From: Desulforhabdus sp. TSK
Lineage (GTDB): Bacteria; Desulfobacterota; Syntrophobacteria; Syntrophobacterales; Syntrophobacteraceae
DNA length: 64,000 bases
Direction: 5' to 3'
NCBI RefSeq assembly: GCF_022836495.1
Contig: NZ_BQXM01000022.1
Location: forward strand, 1-64,000
Shown here: positions 55,368 to 62,715 of the stretch, piece by piece
Layout of the letters: each line of letters starts with the position of its first letter
Numbering within the stretch: position 1 is the first letter of the stretch
Notes under the pieces: model-generated
Told to the model about the DNA's origin: nothing
Databases searched by the model: none
Seen by the model: only the letters and a program-made list of their open reading frames with translations
Made by a program: the position numbers and the translations under genes

Positions 55368-55718
55368 ATGAATGATCGATCTGAAGTTGATGTCGTAGGC
55401 TGGGTGGCTCGATCCACGGATGGAGTGGACAGGGAGATCCGGCGGGCCAACGCAAGATTGAGGCACTTCAGGGGGGTTGCCGTCAGCGTCATGGATGATG
55501 CCTACAGGCTCTGGGGAGAGATCTGGGATGCACTCCAGGGGGCGGATTCGTGTGAGGAGATCCTGGAGGGGCGGAATGGCTCCTGGGGGGGCACGCCGGA
55601 TGGCGAACGTGGCCTTCTCCTGGAAAAACTTCATCTCCTTGGCATCCAGATCGATTACGCCAGAAGGCTTTGCGATGGCTCCATCGGGGCTACATCTCAC
55701 GAGGAAGGAGATCACTGA
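55368..55718 (+). CDS. small protein of unknown family, paralogue of the next gene (copy 1)
   Basis: The 116-residue protein has no recognised domain. Its region FRGVAVSVMDDAYRLWGEIW...DALQG and LEKLHLLGIQIDYARRL aligns with FRNVMGVVLQDAQKTWGDLWDELQG and LEKMWILKHQLDYAKRF in the next gene, so the two are tandem paralogues. The start is uncertain: ATG 55368 with a weak GGAAA, or GTG 55326 following AGGAAGAG. The pair precedes glutamate dehydrogenase. Confidence 0.6.
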   Translation: MNDRSEVDVVGWVARSTDGVDREIRRANARLRHFRGVAVSVMDDAYRLWGEIWDALQGADSCEEILEGRNGSWGGTPDGERGLLLEKLHLLGIQIDYARRLCDGSIGATSHEEGDH

Positions 55719-55720
55719 TC

Positions 55721-56023
55721 ATGGCGAAGCAGTTTACGGTCATTTCAGGAAACAGGCCGGCTGAAGCACGCACGATTCTACTGCCTGAAGACAAATTCAA
55801 ACATTTCAGAAATGTCATGGGGGTTGTTCTGCAGGACGCTCAGAAGACATGGGGGGATCTGTGGGACGAACTTCAGGGAGAAGTCGTCGATAGCGTCATG
55901 GTTCGCCCCGATGCGGAGCATGGTTTCAAGCCCAAGAGCGGTTGGCCGGAATTCTTGGAGAAAATGTGGATATTGAAGCATCAGCTCGACTATGCCAAAC
56001 GGTTTTCAGAAGATCGGATGTAG
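55721..56023 (+). CDS. small protein of unknown family, paralogue of the preceding gene (copy 2)
   Basis: The 100-residue protein shares the FRNVMG...WGDLWDELQG...LDYAKRF pattern with its neighbour. It is predominantly helical and Trp-rich. ATG 55721 follows GAGGAAGGAG (55701-55710). The two genes are separated by 2 nt and were probably made by duplication; 77 nt separate this one from gdhA. Confidence 0.7.
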   Translation: MAKQFTVISGNRPAEARTILLPEDKFKHFRNVMGVVLQDAQKTWGDLWDELQGEVVDSVMVRPDAEHGFKPKSGWPEFLEKMWILKHQLDYAKRFSEDRM

Positions 56024-56100
56024 TCGGGGGGATACGTGTCGAATGGTCGTGTCTGGTGAGATGAAAGGCCCATGTGGCTGCAACGGGAGGAAAGCGGAAC

Positions 56101-57360
56101 ATGTCAGACGGCAACAATCATAGCAACCCATTTAAAATCGCTCAAAAACAGATCCAGGACTGCGCGGACATTCTCAAGTTGAGCCGGAGCACCAGTGATG
56201 TGCTCCTGCACCCTATGCGGGAATTCCATGTGAATTTCCCGGTGCGCATGGATGACGGGACCACGAAGGTCTTCCAGGGATTTCGCGTGCAGTACAATGA
56301 CGCCAAGGGCCCGACGAAAGGCGGCATCCGGTTTCATCCCGAAGAAACCATCGATACGGTGCGGGCTCTCGGCGCCTGGATGACCTGGAAATGCGCCCTG
56401 CTGGACCTGCCCCTGGGAGGGGGAAAAGGGGGCGTCATCTGCAACCCCAAGGAGCTCTCGAACTTCGAGCTCGAACGCATCAGCCGTGGCTACATCAAAG
56501 CCATCGGTCCCTTCATCGGTCCGGACAAGGACATTCCCGCGCCGGATGTCTACACCAATCCCCAGATCATGGCCTGGATGGTCGATGAGTATTCGTCCAT
56601 CGTCGGCAAGAACCAGTTCGGGGTCATTACGGGCAAGCCTCTGCCTCTGGGGGGCTCTCCCGGGCGTGGCGATGCCACGGCACGGGGTGGAATGTATACC
56701 CTCCGCGAGGCCGCCAAAAAGGTAGGGCTCGACCTCAGCAAGGCCACCGTGGCGATCCAGGGATACGGCAATGCCGGGTGCTATGCGGCGAGCCTGGCGG
56801 AATCCATGTTCGGTTCGAAGATCGTGGCGGTTTGCGACTCCAAAGGGGCTGTCTGCTGCACCAACGGCATCTGTGTGCCGGATGTGAACGCCCACAAGGA
56901 CAAAACCTCCTCCGTCGTGGCGTGCAAAGGCACGGAAGCCATGACCAATGACGAGCTCCTGGCCCTCGATGTGGATGTTCTCGTCCTGGCTGCCCTGGAA
57001 AGCACCATCACGGAGCGGAATGTGGACAAGGTCAGGGCCAAAATCATTGTCGAGCTGGCCAATGGACCGACGACGCCGGAGGCGGATGAGGTGCTGTACA
57101 AAAAGGGCATCCATGTCATCCCGGATTTCCTCTGCAATGCAGGTGGAGTGACCGTTTCCTATTTTGAAATGGTACAGAATGCCTGCATGTACTATTGGGA
57201 GGAAAAGGAAATCCATGAGAAGCTGGACCGGAAAATGACCCGGGCTTACCATGAAGTCTTCGACACCTCCGAGAAATATAAAATCAATATGCGTAAGGCC
57301 GCATATGCCGTGGCCGTTTCCAGGGTCGTGGAAGCCATGAAGCTGCGCGGCTGGGTTTAG
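56101..57360 (+). CDS. gdhA: glutamate dehydrogenase (Glu/Leu/Phe/Val family)
   Basis: The 419-residue enzyme has KGGIRFHPE, the catalytic-Lys region LDLPLGGGKGGV, GPDKDIPAPDVYT and the dinucleotide fold IQGYGNAG. It interconverts glutamate and 2-oxoglutarate plus ammonia. The length fits the hexameric GDH-II group. ATG 56101 lies after GGGAGG. NAD versus NADP preference is not evident. The terminator at 57488-57534 follows. Confidence 0.93.
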   Translation: MSDGNNHSNPFKIAQKQIQDCADILKLSRSTSDVLLHPMREFHVNFPVRMDDGTTKVFQGFRVQYNDAKGPTKGGIRFHPEETIDTVRALGAWMTWKCALLDLPLGGGKGGVICNPKELSNFELERISRGYIKAIGPFIGPDKDIPAPDVYTNPQIMAWMVDEYSSIVGKNQFGVITGKPLPLGGSPGRGDATARGGMYTLREAAKKVGLDLSKATVAIQGYGNAGCYAASLAESMFGSKIVAVCDSKGAVCCTNGICVPDVNAHKDKTSSVVACKGTEAMTNDELLALDVDVLVLAALESTITERNVDKVRAKIIVELANGPTTPEADEVLYKKGIHVIPDFLCNAGGVTVSYFEMVQNACMYYWEEKEIHEKLDRKMTRAYHEVFDTSEKYKINMRKAAYAVAVSRVVEAMKLRGWV

Positions 57361-57487
57361 CCGCAAAAAGCCCTGGCAAGGAGAATGTGGCCCGGGAGCG
57401 GGTGAGTGCCGGGAGCCGGGAGCTTTCCGCCTGCCCTTCTCTCAGGACTGACAGAGAGCAAAAATCATCCATCCAAGCGTAGGCGAG

Positions 57488-57534
57488 CCGCCGGGATCGT
57501 GGAGAAACTCCACCCTCCCGGCGGTTTTCTTTTT
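57488..57534 (+). terminator. rho-independent terminator after gdhA
   Basis: CCGCCGGGA (57488-57496) pairs with TCCCGGCGG (57516-57524), with inner GTGGAG/CTCCAC, followed by a T-rich tract to 57534. Confidence 0.85.
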
Positions 57535-57553
57535 ATGGTAAAGTACTTCACCA

Positions 57554-57578
57554 GGTAGGGTGCATTTCATGCACCATC
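57554..57578. repeat. family A palindromic repeat, copy 3
   Basis: The core is GGGTGCATTTCATGCACC; the 25-base unit is identical to the copy at 10101-10125. Confidence 0.8.
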
Positions 57579-57662
57579 TCCACGGGAGGGGGGAATGCGC
57601 TGTTCCATGGGATGAAAACTTTCGCCAGGCTGCACTATCACGACAACGAGAAATTGTTGTCC

Positions 57663-57733
57663 TGCGTAGGGTGGGCTTTGCCCACCAACTAATGCTTTCG
57701 GCGCAAAATGGTGGGCAAAGCCCACCCTACGCA
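57663..57733. repeat. 25-bp perfect inverted repeat (family B)
   Basis: The arms at 57663-57687 and 57709-57733 are perfectly complementary, with GTAGGGTGGGCTTTGCCCAC in the left arm and a 21-nt spacer. Each arm is itself partly palindromic. It resembles a widespread GTAGGGTGGGC-type intergenic repeat. Confidence 0.85.
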
Positions 57734-57789
57734 AGAACTTTCGTTGTAGTATTATTTCGTGGCTGACGCCTGATTTCCAGGAAGGGGCA

Positions 57790-60462
57790 ATGGGTAACGA
57801 CGAGCGATGGCAATTTGTGAGCAGCGGCATACCGGCGCTGGACAGAGTCATTGAGGGGCTCCGCCTGGGCGACAATGTGGTCTGGCAGGTGGACGGCCCG
57901 GAAAACTATCTGAAGGTGGCTCGTCCCTTTGTGAAGCAGGCGCTCCACGAAGGGCGGACGACGGTGTATGTGCGCTTTGCGCCGCACGAGAGCATCTTTT
58001 TTCCTCCTCAGGCCGGCCTCGAGGTGGCGGAGGTCGATCCCCGGCCGGGCTTCGATTCCTTCAGTGCCCAGGTCAATCAAGTCATCGAAGAGAAGGGAAT
58101 CGGGGCCTTCTATGTTTTCGACAGCCTGTCGTCCCTGGTGGAGGAATGGGCCACGGATGAGCTCCTGGCCAATTTTTTCCAGGTCACCTGTCCCTACCTG
58201 CACGAACTGGACACGGTGGCCTACTTCGCCCTCACGCGCGGGAGGCATTCCCATAGCGCGGTAGCCCGCATCCGGGATACCACCCAGGTTCTCATGGACC
58301 TTTATCATGTGAAGGGCGAGCTGTACATTCACCCCCTCAAGGTATGGGATCGTTACTCCTCTGAAATGTTCCTGCCTCACCTTTTCACGGAAGGATCCCT
58401 GACTCCTGTTTTTCAGAGCGGCGATGCCTCTCGGCTGTCACTCAGGGCGAGGAAGCTTCCGTTGAGAGTCCGGGCCGATTCCATAGCACCCTGGGACAGC
58501 GTGTATCGAAAGCTTTCCCAGTACAATGAGGAGGAATTGCAGGAGCTGGAGCACACGGGCGAGATCCAGGCCCTCAAACAGGAGCTCTCCCGCATGATCA
58601 TCGGGGGCGACCCGGGCTTCAGGCGCCTTTCCGACGAATATTTCACTCTGCACGATCTTCTTGAAATCAGGAACAGGCTCATCGGGTCCGGCCGCATCGG
58701 TGGAAAGGCGGCGGGGATGCTCCTGGCCCGGAGCATCCTCCGCAAGGCTCCCGGCGGCGTCGACTTTTCGCAGGTAATGGAGGAGCACGATTCGTTCTAT
58801 ATCGGTTCGGACGTCTTCTTCACGTTCCTCATCCACAACGACCTGTTCCGCCTGAGGCTCCGCCTCACCCGGAACTCCAGGATTTCCACCGCGGAATTCG
58901 AGCGCGTGGAGGAGCGTTTTCTCGAAGGACGGTTCCCGGGCGAAATCATGGAGCAGTTCAAAGACCTTCTGGACTACTTCGGGCAGGCCCCCATCATCAT
59001 ACGGTCCAGCAGCCTGCTGGAAGATGGCTTCGGCAATGCTTTCGCCGGAAAATACCGCAGCGAATTCTGCGCCAACCAGGGCAACCCCGAGGCCAGGCTG
59101 GAAGACTTCCTGCGCGCGGTGAAGCTGGTCTATGCCAGCGCCGTACATCCGGACGCCCTTGCCTACCGGCGGGAGCGGGGCCTGGGTGAATCGGACGAGC
59201 AGATGGCCATCCTGGTTCAGCGCGTTTCCGGGATGCGTCACAAGAATTTTTTCTTTCCGTCCCTGGCCGGCGTTGCTTTTTCCCACAACCTGTATCGGTG
59301 GACGGAGCGCATCGACCCGAGCCAGGGGATTGTCCGGCTTGTCTTTGGCCTGGGCACCCGGGCGGTCAACCGCGTGGGAGGCGATTATCCGCGATTGATT
59401 GCCGTCAGCCATCCCCGGCTCCGCCCTGAAGTCGGATCGAAAATTGCCTTCTACTCGCAGCGTGAAGTGGACGTGCTGGATTTGGCTCAGAACGAATTTC
59501 GCATCCTGCCCCTGGTGGACATCCTGCGGGGAGAACCCTATCCGGCCCTGGACCTCTTCGTTTCCACCCTTCAGGACGGCTACATCCGTGATCCCGAGGG
59601 GATTCTCATGGGAAGCCCGGAAACCTGCGTCCTCACCTTCAACAACCTTCTGAACCGTACGGAATTCATGAGGTATATGAAGGACCTGCTGTCGAAGCTC
59701 GAAACGGCCTACGGGTATCCCGTGGACGTGGAGTTCACCGCTTCCATCGATTCCCACGGGAGTCCGAGGATCAATGTCGTTCAGTGCCGTCCCATGAGGG
59801 TTCCCAGCCCCATGGAGGATGTCGTGCTGCCGGCGAGAGTCCCCAGGGATCTGCTTCTCTTCCGGGCCGGCCGCATCATTTCGGGCGGGATCGTGAACGA
59901 CATCAAATATATCCTCTACATCGACCCGAAGGCCTATGCGAAGCAGGCACCCCTGGAGATCAAGCAGGAAATGGGGCGCATCATCGGTGAGATCAACCGG
60001 CACCCGGACCTGGCTCAGGATCGGGTCATCATGATGGGCCCCGGGAGATGGGGGAGCTCCAACATCATGCTGGGAGTCAACACGACCTATTCGGACATCA
60101 ACCATGCTTCCGTGCTGGTGGAGGTTGCCCGCGAGGAGGCCGGGCACGTGCCCGATGTCTCCTTCGGAACCCACTTTTTTCTCGACCTGGTGGAATCCCA
60201 GATCATTTACCTGCCCGTCTATCCCGACGACCCCGAGGCTGACTTCAACGTTACGTTCTTCAAGGAGGCCCCCAACAGCCTCCAGCGGTTCGCCCCCGGC
60301 GCTGAAAAATTCGAGGAATTCATCAAGGTCATCGATGTCCCCTCGGCTGCGGGAGGGCGCTATGCCCAGGTGGTGGCGGACGCGCGTCAGGGCAAAGCGC
60401 TCTGTTTTCTGCATGCGGCGGAGACGCTGCGGCGTGCAGGCGCTCCTGAGAAACCTTCGTGA
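57790..60462 (+). CDS. KaiC-like domain fused to a PEP/pyruvate-binding (PPDK-N) domain
   Basis: The 890-residue protein starts with a KaiC/RecA-like domain of about 230 residues (SSGIPALDRVIEGLRLGDNV, then FYVFDSLSSL as Walker B). The P-loop is degenerate (VDGPENYLKV instead of GxxGxGK). From about residue 290 a PEP/pyruvate-binding ATP-grasp domain follows (GRIGGKAAGMLLARSIL, IIIRSSSLLEDGFGNAFAGKY). The C-terminal end continues with GPGRWGSSNIMLGV. There is no swivelling phosphohistidine domain and no PEP-utilising TIM barrel, so it is not a complete PEP synthase. The role is unknown; it is possibly nucleotide- or phosphotransfer-linked signalling. ATG 57790 is the first Met; CCAGGAAGGGGCA precedes it. 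Confidence 0.78.
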   Translation: MGNDERWQFVSSGIPALDRVIEGLRLGDNVVWQVDGPENYLKVARPFVKQALHEGRTTVYVRFAPHESIFFPPQAGLEVAEVDPRPGFDSFSAQVNQVIEEKGIGAFYVFDSLSSLVEEWATDELLANFFQVTCPYLHELDTVAYFALTRGRHSHSAVARIRDTTQVLMDLYHVKGELYIHPLKVWDRYSSEMFLPHLFTEGSLTPVFQSGDASRLSLRARKLPLRVRADSIAPWDSVYRKLSQYNEEELQELEHTGEIQALKQELSRMIIGGDPGFRRLSDEYFTLHDLLEIRNRLIGSGRIGGKAAGMLLARSILRKAPGGVDFSQVMEEHDSFYIGSDVFFTFLIHNDLFRLRLRLTRNSRISTAEFERVEERFLEGRFPGEIMEQFKDLLDYFGQAPIIIRSSSLLEDGFGNAFAGKYRSEFCANQGNPEARLEDFLRAVKLVYASAVHPDALAYRRERGLGESDEQMAILVQRVSGMRHKNFFFPSLAGVAFSHNLYRWTERIDPSQGIVRLVFGLGTRAVNRVGGDYPRLIAVSHPRLRPEVGSKIAFYSQREVDVLDLAQNEFRILPLVDILRGEPYPALDLFVSTLQDGYIRDPEGILMGSPETCVLTFNNLLNRTEFMRYMKDLLSKLETAYGYPVDVEFTASIDSHGSPRINVVQCRPMRVPSPMEDVVLPARVPRDLLLFRAGRIISGGIVNDIKYILYIDPKAYAKQAPLEIKQEMGRIIGEINRHPDLAQDRVIMMGPGRWGSSNIMLGVNTTYSDINHASVLVEVAREEAGHVPDVSFGTHFFLDLVESQIIYLPVYPDDPEADFNVTFFKEAPNSLQRFAPGAEKFEEFIKVIDVPSAAGGRYAQVVADARQGKALCFLHAAETLRRAGAPEKPS

Positions 60463-60478
60463 AGAAAGGGAGCGAGCC

Positions 60479-61453
60479 ATGAGAGAGATCGATCTCACGG
60501 AAATAGAAGGCTTCCAGGTCGGGCATGCCCAGGACCTGGAGGCGGCGACCGGCTGTACGGTCATTCTTTGCCGGGAGGGAGCAACGGCTGGAGTCGACGT
60601 CCGAGGCGGGGCTCCCGGCACCCGGGAGACGGACCTTCTGAATCCGGTCAACCTGGTCCAGAAGATCCATGCCGTTCTTCTGGCCGGAGGCAGTGCATTC
60701 GGGTTGGATGCTGCCGGGGGCGTCATGCAATACCTGGACGAACGAGGGATCGGTTTCGATGCCCAGGGTATCAAGGTCCCCCTGGTGTGCGCGGCCGTGC
60801 TTTTCGACCTGCCCATCGGCGACCCAAAAGTCCGGCCGGACCGTGCCATGGGGTATCAAGCGTGTTTGAATGCCGGTTCCGGCGGTTCCGCCGAGGGAAA
60901 TGTCGGCGCGGGAACAGGAGCCACCGTGGGAAAGATGTGCGGCATGGCCCGGGCCATGAAAAGCGGGCTGGGAAGCTTCGCCCTGCAGGCCGGAGACTTG
61001 AAGATCGGCGCCATTGTCGCCGTCAATGCTCTGGGGGATGTCCTTGACCCGGAGACGGGGGAGCGTCTCGCCGGATTGTTGACGGAAGACCTGAAAGGAC
61101 TGGGGGATACGGAGGAAGCTCTTGCAAAGGCCTATGCCGAAAAGATGGATTTTTCCGGAGGCAACACCACCATCGGCGTCGTAGCCACCAATGCTGCTCT
61201 CACCAAGGCTGAGGCCGCCAAAGTGGCTTCCATGGCTCAGAATGGATTCGCGCGTGCCCTGAGACCCGCTCACACCCTGTTCGACGGAGACACCGTTTTT
61301 GCCATGGCAACGGGCGAGGTCCGGGCCGATGCGACCGTCGTCGGCCTGCTGGCCGCCCGGGTCGTCGAAAGAAGCATTGTGGCGGCGGTGAAGAGAGCGC
61401 GATCCATTTGCGGCTTGAAATGTTGGGCTGATCTCAAGGGCGTGGAGGGTTAA
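60479..61453 (+). CDS. P1 family peptidase (DmpA-like Ntn hydrolase)
   Basis: The 324-residue protein has the P1/DmpA fold signatures: GFQVGHAQDLEAATGCTVIL, HAVLLAGGSAFGLDAAGGVM, GNVGAGTGATVGK and NTTIGVVATNA; the last contains the self-cleavage/nucleophile site. Such enzymes cleave N-terminal residues of small peptides or amides. ATG 60479 follows AAAGGGAG; it is 16 nt after the preceding stop, suggesting an operon with the KaiC-like gene. It ends 5 nt before the SbcD-like gene. Confidence 0.9.
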   Translation: MREIDLTEIEGFQVGHAQDLEAATGCTVILCREGATAGVDVRGGAPGTRETDLLNPVNLVQKIHAVLLAGGSAFGLDAAGGVMQYLDERGIGFDAQGIKVPLVCAAVLFDLPIGDPKVRPDRAMGYQACLNAGSGGSAEGNVGAGTGATVGKMCGMARAMKSGLGSFALQAGDLKIGAIVAVNALGDVLDPETGERLAGLLTEDLKGLGDTEEALAKAYAEKMDFSGGNTTIGVVATNAALTKAEAAKVASMAQNGFARALRPAHTLFDGDTVFAMATGEVRADATVVGLLAARVVERSIVAAVKRARSICGLKCWADLKGVEG

Positions 61454-61458
61454 GGGCA

Positions 61459-62715
61459 ATGATACGTTTCATCCATGCCGCTGATGCGCATATTGACAGT
61501 CCCATGAAGGGTCTCGAGGCTCATGACGGGGCGCCCGTCGATCTCCTGCGCGGTGCAACGCGGCGGGCCTTCGAGAACCTCATCCAACTGGCCCTCGACG
61601 AGAGCATCGATTTCCTGGCCCTTGCGGGGGATCTCTACGACGGGGACTGGAAGGACTACAGCACCGGCCTCTTTCTGCGGGGGCAGCTGGTCCGACTCCG
61701 CGACAGGGGCATTCCGGTTTTCCTGGTTTCGGGCAACCACGACGCAGCGTCCGTCATTACCCGGAAATTGAGCCTGCCGGAAAATGTCCACTTTTTTTCC
61801 ACGCGGACCGCCGAGTCGGTCGAAGTTCCAGGGGTTCCCGTCGTGATTCATGGGCGCGGGTTTCCGAACCGTGCGGTCCCCGAGAACCTGGCGGAGGATT
61901 ATCCGCCGGCCGTGCCGGGCTGCTTCAACCTGGGCCTCCTGCATACCAGCCTCACCGGCCGAGCCGGCCACGACGTCTATGCTCCGTGCACGGAAGCGGA
62001 CCTGCGTCGAAAAGGCTATCATTACTGGGCGCTGGGCCACATCCACCAGCCCGAGGTGATCAGCCGGGACCCCTGGATGGTCTTCTCAGGGAACTGCCAG
62101 GGGCGGGACGCCCGTGAGACAGGGCCGCACGGCTGCCGCCTGGTGACGGTGAACGACTTCCTGGAAGTAGAGCGGGTGGAGCCGCGCGACCTGGATGTTG
62201 TCCGGTGGCAGGTGCTGGAAGTCGATCTTGCCGGGATAACGGTGGAGGCGGAAGCGCTCAGGTGTGCCGCCCAGTCCATGGCCGAGGCCGTCCGCGGGGC
62301 CGAAGGGCGGTTGGTAGCCGCGAGGATTGTCCTGAAGGGAGCCACACCCCTGCACGGCTCGCTGCATCGTGAAGCCCAGCGATGGCGGGCTGAGCTGCTG
62401 GGACGTGCCCAGGAACAGGGGGATGAGGCCCTCTGGATCGAGCAGATCAAAATCTCGACATCTCCCATGTATGATCTGGCAGATTTGGCCGAGCGGGATG
62501 CACTCACGAAAATCGTTCTGGAAACCCTGGAAGAAGCCAGGATCGATCCTGGAAGTTTCCCCCCCGAAGTGAAAGAGATGCTCGATGTCCTGCCCCCTGA
62601 AATCCGTAGCGAAGTGGAATCCGAATGGGATGAAAGCAGGAATCCGGCAGTTCTGGAAGAGGTGAGGGCCATCATCCTGGATGCCCTGGGAACGAAGGGA
62701 GGCCAGGCCTCATGA
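61459..62715 (+). CDS. SbcD/Mre11-like metallophosphoesterase (YhaO type)
   Basis: The 418-residue calcineurin-like phosphoesterase has the metal-ligand series FIHAADAHID, LALAGDLYDG, LVSGNHDAAS and ALGHIHQPEV. This is the Mre11/SbcD-type nuclease of the YhaO group. It overlaps the next gene by ATGA; that gene is the Rad50/SbcC-like partner. Expected role: DNA double-strand end processing or repair. Confidence 0.92.
   Translation: MIRFIHAADAHIDSPMKGLEAHDGAPVDLLRGATRRAFENLIQLALDESIDFLALAGDLYDGDWKDYSTGLFLRGQLVRLRDRGIPVFLVSGNHDAASVITRKLSLPENVHFFSTRTAESVEVPGVPVVIHGRGFPNRAVPENLAEDYPPAVPGCFNLGLLHTSLTGRAGHDVYAPCTEADLRRKGYHYWALGHIHQPEVISRDPWMVFSGNCQGRDARETGPHGCRLVTVNDFLEVERVEPRDLDVVRWQVLEVDLAGITVEAEALRCAAQSMAEAVRGAEGRLVAARIVLKGATPLHGSLHREAQRWRAELLGRAQEQGDEALWIEQIKISTSPMYDLADLAERDALTKIVLETLEEARIDPGSFPPEVKEMLDVLPPEIRSEVESEWDESRNPAVLEEVRAIILDALGTKGGQAS

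Larger units (their letters stand above)
57361..57789. other. intergenic region with terminator and inverted repeats
   Basis: These 429 bases hold the gdhA terminator (57488-57534), a family A repeat (57554-57578) and a family B inverted repeat (57663-57733). Flanking arms ACAACGA (near 57643) and TCGTTGT (near 57742) extend the dyad symmetry outward, as in small non-autonomous elements. No gene is present. Confidence 0.6.
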
